The translations under genes and the position numbers were made by a program. From DATDMG01 sp036518955 (GTDB lineage: Bacteria > Actinomycetota > Actinomycetes > Actinomycetales > Kineosporiaceae), in assembly GCA_036518955.1 (NCBI GenBank), contig DATDMG010000246.1, positions 1 to 17,965 of the forward strand: DNA of 17,965 nt, read 5' to 3'. The notes under the pieces are model-generated. The model did not search any database and was not told the DNA's origin. It saw only the letters and a program-made list of their open reading frames with translations. Position 1 is the stretch's first letter. Every line of letters starts with the position of its first letter. Positions 14,214 to 17,965 of the stretch are shown in pieces.

Positions 14214-14986
14214 TCGACCAGATCTACGCCGGGCTCGCCATCAAGGACCTGCGGGTGGTCTTCGACGGCTTCGTCGCCGTCGACGGGGTCGACCTCACCG
14301 TCCCGCGCGGGGACATCCGGTTCCTGATCGGGCCCAACGGCGCCGGAAAGACGACGATCGTCGACGCCGTCACCGGGCTGGTCAGGGCGACCGGGTCGGT
14401 AGAGTTCGGCGAGCAGCAACTGCTCGGGCTCGAGGTGCACCAGATCGCCCGGCTGGGGATCGGGCGCACCTTCCAGACGGCGACGGTGTTCGAGGAGCTC
14501 ACCGTGCTGCAGAACCTCGACATCGCCGCCGGGGCCGGGCGCGGGGTACGCACCCTGCTGCGCCGGCGACGCGGGATCGGCGAAGAGGTGGAGCGGGCGC
14601 TGGAGACGATCGGGCTCACCAGCCAGGCGGAGCGGCCGGCCGGAGTGCTCGCCCACGGCCAGAAGCAGTGGCTGGAGATCGGGATGCTGCTGGTGCAGGA
14701 CGCGAAACTGCTCCTGCTGGACGAGCCGGTCGCCGGGATGAGCGCCGACGAGCGGGACGCGACCGGTGAGCTGCTCGGCGTCATCGCCGCGGACCGGACC
14801 GTCGTCATCGTGGAGCACGACATGGAGTTCCTGCGCCGCTATGCCCGGACCGTGACCGTCCTGCATGCCGGCAAGGTGCTGAGCCAGGGGTCGGTGGCCG
14901 AGATCCAGGCTGATCCGAAGGTCCAGGAGGTCTACCTCGGCCGCAGCGCCGACGCCGAGGCGGAGAGCGAGGCCGCGGGTGCTTGA
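14210..14986 (+). CDS. urtD: Urea ABC transporter ATP-binding protein UrtD
   Basis: A 258-residue ATPase of the LivG/UrtD type: Walker A GPNGAGKTT (41-49), GIGRTFQTATVFEELTVLQN around the Q-loop (about 84-102), signature LAHGQ followed by KQWLEIGMLL (147-161; HGQKQWLEIGM is characteristic of UrtD), Walker B LLLLDEP (167-173) and switch His203 in VIVEHDMEF. It binds and hydrolyses ATP as a heterodimer with UrtE beneath UrtBC. ATG 14210 overlaps the urtC stop and has AGGAGG upstream. The C-terminal tail (SADAEAESEAAGA) is short and acidic, and the last eight bases overlap urtE. Confidence 0.95.
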   Translation: MIDQIYAGLAIKDLRVVFDGFVAVDGVDLTVPRGDIRFLIGPNGAGKTTIVDAVTGLVRATGSVEFGEQQLLGLEVHQIARLGIGRTFQTATVFEELTVLQNLDIAAGAGRGVRTLLRRRRGIGEEVERALETIGLTSQAERPAGVLAHGQKQWLEIGMLLVQDAKLLLLDEPVAGMSADERDATGELLGVIAADRTVVIVEHDMEFLRRYARTVTVLHAGKVLSQGSVAEIQADPKVQEVYLGRSADAEAESEAAGA

Positions 14987-15671
14987 GCTCGAGGGGATCC
15001 ACGCCGGCTATGGGCGGTCGACCGTCCTGCACGGGGTCGACGTGAGCGTCCGGAACGGCGGCGTGAGCGCCGTGCTGGGACACAACGGGGCCGGCAAGTC
15101 CACGATGCTGCGGGTCGCAGCGGGCCTGTTGCGGCCGCGACGCGGGACGGTCCGGTTCGCCGGCGAGGACGTCACCCGGCTGCGGCCGCACGAACGCGTG
15201 GCCCGCGGCATCGGCTATGTGCCCCAGGGCCAGCAGTGCTTCCCCCGGCTCACCGCCCGGGAGAACCTGCAACTGGTCGCGGACGGGAGAGCGAGCGGGC
15301 GGCGGGCCATGGCTGAAGCGCTCGACCTCTTCCCCGCCCTGCCCGGCCTGCTCGACCGCCAGGCCGGACTCCTGTCGGGCGGGCAGCGGCAGCAGCTCGC
15401 CATTGCGAGGGCGCTCATCACCCGCCCGAAGCTGCTGCTGCTCGACGAACCCACCGAAGGCATCCAGCCGTCCGTCGTCGCCGAGATCGAGGCGACGACC
15501 CTCGCGCTCGCGGCGTCCGGTGACCTCTGCGTCCTCCTCGTCGAGCAACACGTGGGATTCGCCCTCCGGGCGGCGGAGCGTTACTACGTGCTGGAATCGG
15601 GCCGAGTCACGTCTGCCGGTGCGGGAGGTCAGGCCGCCGCGGACGACGTCCGGGCCGCGATGGCGCTCTAG
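14979..15671 (+). CDS. urtE: Urea ABC transporter ATP-binding protein UrtE
   Basis: A 230-residue ATPase of the LivF/UrtE type: Walker A GHNGAGKST (34-42), IGYVPQGQQCFPRLTARENL around the Q-loop (78-97), signature LSGGQ (132-136), Walker B LLLLDEP (152-158) followed by TEGIQPS typical of UrtE/LivF, and switch His201 in VEQHVGFAL. It is the partner of UrtD. Start GTG 14979 lies inside the end of urtD (eight-base overlap), indicating translational coupling. A 14-base gap separates it from ureAB, so transporter and enzyme genes form one transcription unit. Confidence 0.95.
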   Translation: MLELEGIHAGYGRSTVLHGVDVSVRNGGVSAVLGHNGAGKSTMLRVAAGLLRPRRGTVRFAGEDVTRLRPHERVARGIGYVPQGQQCFPRLTARENLQLVADGRASGRRAMAEALDLFPALPGLLDRQAGLLSGGQRQQLAIARALITRPKLLLLDEPTEGIQPSVVAEIEATTLALAASGDLCVLLVEQHVGFALRAAERYYVLESGRVTSAGAGGQAAADDVRAAMAL

Positions 15672-15685
15672 GAAGGGACTACCCG

Positions 15686-16318
15686 ATGCAGCTCAGCCCG
15701 CACGAACAGGAACGGCTGATGATCTCGTATGCGGCCGATCTCGCCTGGCGCCGGCGGCAGCGCGGGCACCGGCTGAACCATCCCGAAGCGGTCGCGGTCG
15801 TCTCGGCCGCCCTGCTCGAGGGGGCCCGGGACGGGCGCAGCGTGGCCGAGCTCATGGCGGCGGGCCGGGAGATCCTCACGCCGCAGGACGTCCTCGACGG
15901 GGTTCCCGAGCTGCTGCGCGAGGTGCAGGTGGAGGCGACCTTCCCGGACGGGACCAAGCTCGTCACCGTGCACGACCCGATCCCGGGTGCCGCGTCGTCG
16001 ACGGTGCCCGGAGAGATTCTCGTCGCGGAGGGAACGATCGAGCTCAACGACGGGGCGGCCGGCACGGAGCTCACGGTGGTGAACACCGGGGACCGGCCGG
16101 TCCAGGTCGGGTCGCACTTCCACTTCGCGCAGGCCAACCCCGCCCTGTCCTTCGACCGGGACGCCGCACGCGGGCGCCGCCTCGACGTCCCCGCCGGGAC
16201 CGCCGTCCGGTTCGAGCCCGGCGTGGAACGGTCCGTCCGGCTGGTGCCGCTCGCCGGCGCGCGGATCGTCCCCGGCCTGACCCTGCCGGCTCCCGGCGCC
16301 CTGGACGAGGAGGACTGA
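15686..16318 (+). CDS. ureAB: Fused urease gamma and beta subunits UreAB
   Basis: A 210-residue fusion. Residues 1-100 are the gamma subunit (MQLSPHEQERLMISYAADLA, NHPEAVAVVSAALLEGARDG, VQVEATFPDGTKLVTVHDPI). From about residue 106 they continue into the beta subunit (VPGEILVAEGTIELNDG, then NTGDRPVQVGSHFHFAQANP, LDVPAGTAVRFEPG). These structural subunits assemble with UreC into the urease trimer, and the beta part contributes to the active-site flap surroundings. Fusion of gamma and beta is known in some actinobacteria and in Helicobacter. The end after LVPLAGARIV is short and acidic (LDEED) where separate beta subunits have about ten more residues. GGAAGGGA lies upstream of ATG 15686. The next gene follows after two bases. 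Confidence 0.95.
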   Translation: MQLSPHEQERLMISYAADLAWRRRQRGHRLNHPEAVAVVSAALLEGARDGRSVAELMAAGREILTPQDVLDGVPELLREVQVEATFPDGTKLVTVHDPIPGAASSTVPGEILVAEGTIELNDGAAGTELTVVNTGDRPVQVGSHFHFAQANPALSFDRDAARGRRLDVPAGTAVRFEPGVERSVRLVPLAGARIVPGLTLPAPGALDEED

Positions 16319-16320
16319 GA

Positions 16321-17965
16321 ATGGTCGAGGTATCCCGGGCCCGCTATGCCCAGCTGTTCGGCCCGACCACCGGCGATCGCCTCCGGCTCGCCGACACGGA
16401 CCTGCTCATCGAGGTGACCGAGGACCGTTGCGGCGGCCCCGGCCGCGCCGGTGAGGAGGCCGTCTTCGGCGGTGGCAAGGTGCTGCGCGAGTCGATGGGC
16501 CAAGGCCGGGCGACCCGCGCTGAAGGTGCCCCGGACCTGGTCATCACCGGGGCCGTCGTCCTCGATCACTGGGGAGTCGTCAAGGCGGACGTCGGGGTGC
16601 GGGACGGCCGTGTCGTCGCCCTCGGGAAGGCCGGGAACCCGGACACCATGGACGGCGTCCACCCCGATCTCGTCGTCGGCCCGCACACCGAGATCATCGC
16701 CGGGAACGGCAAGATCCTCACCGCCGGGGCTGTCGACTGCCACGTCCACCTGATCTGCCCGCAGGTCGTGCCGGAGGCGCTCGGCAGCGGGATCACCACG
16801 CTGGTGGGCGGGGGGACCGGGCCCGCCGAGGGGACCAAGGCCACGACGGTGACGCCGGGGCCCTGGAACCTGGCCCGGATGCTGGCGGCGATGGACGGCC
16901 TGCCGGTCAACGTCGCGCTGCTCAGCAAGGGCAACACGGTGTCGTCGCGGGCCCTGTGGGACGACCTGCGGGCGGGCGCGTCGGGCTTCAAGCTCCACGA
17001 GGACTGGGGGACGACGCCGGCGGCGATCGATGCCTGCCTGACCGTGGCGGACGCCGCCGGCGTCCAGGTGGCGATCCATACCGACACCTTGAACGAGGCG
17101 GGGTATGTCGAGTCCACGCTGGCTGCCATCGCGGGGAGAGGGATTCACGCCTACCACACCGAGGGCGCGGGCGGAGGGCACGCGCCGGACATCATCACGG
17201 TGGCCTCCCACCTGAACGTGCTGCCGTCGTCCACGAACCCCACGCGGCCGCACACCGTCAACACCCTGGCCGAGCACCTCGACATGCTCATGGTGTGCCA
17301 CCACCTCAACCCGTCGGTGCCGGAGGACCTGTCCTTCGCCGAGTCCCGGATCCGGCCCTCGACGATCGCCGCGGAAGACGTCCTGCACGACCTGGGCGCG
17401 ATCTCGATGATCGGCTCGGACAGCCAGGCGATGGGGCGCATCGGGGAGGTCGTGCTACGCACGTGGCAGACGGCGCACGTCATGAAGAACCGCCGCGGGT
17501 TTCTCCCCGGGGACGGCGGGGGCGGGCCGGGCGGTGGCAACGACAACCTCCGGGCGCGCCGCTACGTCGCGAAGTACACCATCTGCCCGGCGGTCGCCCA
17601 CGGCCTCGACGCCGAGATCGGCTCGGTCGAGCCGGGCAAACTCGCGGACCTGGTCCTGTGGGACCCGCGGTTCTTCGGGGTCCGGCCGCAGCTCGTGCTC
17701 AAGGGCGGGGTGATCGCGTGGGCCCAGTTGGGGGATGCGAACGCGTCGATCCCGACCCCGCAGCCGGTCCTGCCGCGGCCGATGTTCGGGGCCTCGCCCA
17801 CGACGGCGGCGTCGGCGTCCGTGCATTTCGTCGCGCCGGCCGCGATCGAGGCCCGGCTCGGCGAGCGCCTCGACGTGCGGCGCCGGCTGGTGCCGGTGCG
17901 TGACGTCCGCGCGCTCACCAAGGCGGACCTGCCCGAGAACACGGCCACCCCGCGCCTCGACGTCG
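16321..17965 (+). CDS. ureC: Urease alpha subunit UreC (3' end outside window)
   Basis: The frame is open from ATG 16321 to the edge: 548 codons of an expected 570 or so. It is the nickel amidohydrolase that hydrolyses urea to ammonia and carbamate. All metal and catalytic residues are visible: His141 and His143 (DCHVHLICPQ), the lysine to be carbamylated Lys224 and His226 (GFKLHEDWG), His253 (IHTDTLNE), His279 (YHTEGAGGGHAPD), flap Cys326 and His327 (MVCHHLNPS), and Asp367 (GSDSQAMGR). These are offset by exactly seven from Klebsiella UreC. A Gly-rich loop (GDGGGGPGGGNDN, about 397-409) is roughly five residues longer than usual. It begins two bases after ureAB behind GAGGAGGA. Accessory genes for nickel insertion should follow beyond the window. 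Confidence 0.97.
   Translation, partial: MVEVSRARYAQLFGPTTGDRLRLADTDLLIEVTEDRCGGPGRAGEEAVFGGGKVLRESMGQGRATRAEGAPDLVITGAVVLDHWGVVKADVGVRDGRVVALGKAGNPDTMDGVHPDLVVGPHTEIIAGNGKILTAGAVDCHVHLICPQVVPEALGSGITTLVGGGTGPAEGTKATTVTPGPWNLARMLAAMDGLPVNVALLSKGNTVSSRALWDDLRAGASGFKLHEDWGTTPAAIDACLTVADAAGVQVAIHTDTLNEAGYVESTLAAIAGRGIHAYHTEGAGGGHAPDIITVASHLNVLPSSTNPTRPHTVNTLAEHLDMLMVCHHLNPSVPEDLSFAESRIRPSTIAAEDVLHDLGAISMIGSDSQAMGRIGEVVLRTWQTAHVMKNRRGFLPGDGGGGPGGGNDNLRARRYVAKYTICPAVAHGLDAEIGSVEPGKLADLVLWDPRFFGVRPQLVLKGGVIAWAQLGDANASIPTPQPVLPRPMFGASPTTAASASVHFVAPAAIEARLGERLDVRRRLVPVRDVRALTKADLPENTATPRLDV

Noticed and set aside
15679..17388. Long minus-strand open frame (569 codons) opposite ureAB and ureC
   Set aside because: Antisense shadow of two certain urease genes; composition is Arg/Pro/Gly/Asp-rich with no motif.

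Overview
The window is about 70% GC, with GTG and TTG starts and purine-rich ribosome binding sites. The gene types (short UrtB, fused UreAB, BldC-like small MerR protein, PGPGW protein, secreted FKBP lipoprotein) point to a high-GC actinobacterium, possibly of the Pseudonocardiales. That placement is an inference from gene style only.

The right third (10971 to the end) is one tightly packed plus-strand operon for urea use: urtA (lipoprotein urea receptor), urtB and urtC (permeases), urtD and urtE (ATPases), ureAB (fused urease gamma and beta subunits) and ureC (urease alpha, cut off by the window edge). Four-base or eight-base overlaps link urtB-urtC-urtD-urtE. The ABC transporter imports urea and the urease hydrolyses it to ammonia and carbon dioxide. 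The maturation genes (ureF, ureG, ureD) would be expected just outside the window.

The middle (6273-10090) holds a secreted FKBP-type prolyl isomerase lipoprotein, a frameshifted helix-hairpin-helix remnant, a short PGPGW membrane protein, a small hypothetical gene, and a divergent pair: a MarR regulator and a UrtA-like receptor without a signal peptide. The latter resembles AmiC-type cytosolic amide sensors.

The left third (1-6270) is gene-poor and decayed. It has an intact exported right-handed beta-helix protein beside a frameshifted, truncated paralogue, a small MerR regulator, and fragments of an integrase, probably an IS66-type transposase, possibly NACHT/Trypco-type conflict genes, and a broken toxin-antitoxin pair. 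An IS5-type transposase fragment at 10123-10432 is the last sign of mobile DNA before the urea operon.

The most interesting unexplained structure is the 10660-10970 leader in front of urtA. It has a sigma70-like promoter, four interleaved copies of a GATCCGG/CCGGATC element that can fold as one long hairpin or two short ones, and then a perfect 15-bp intrinsic terminator with a T5 tract. This looks like a cis-acting RNA switch, an attenuator or a small RNA, and I do not recognise it as a known family.
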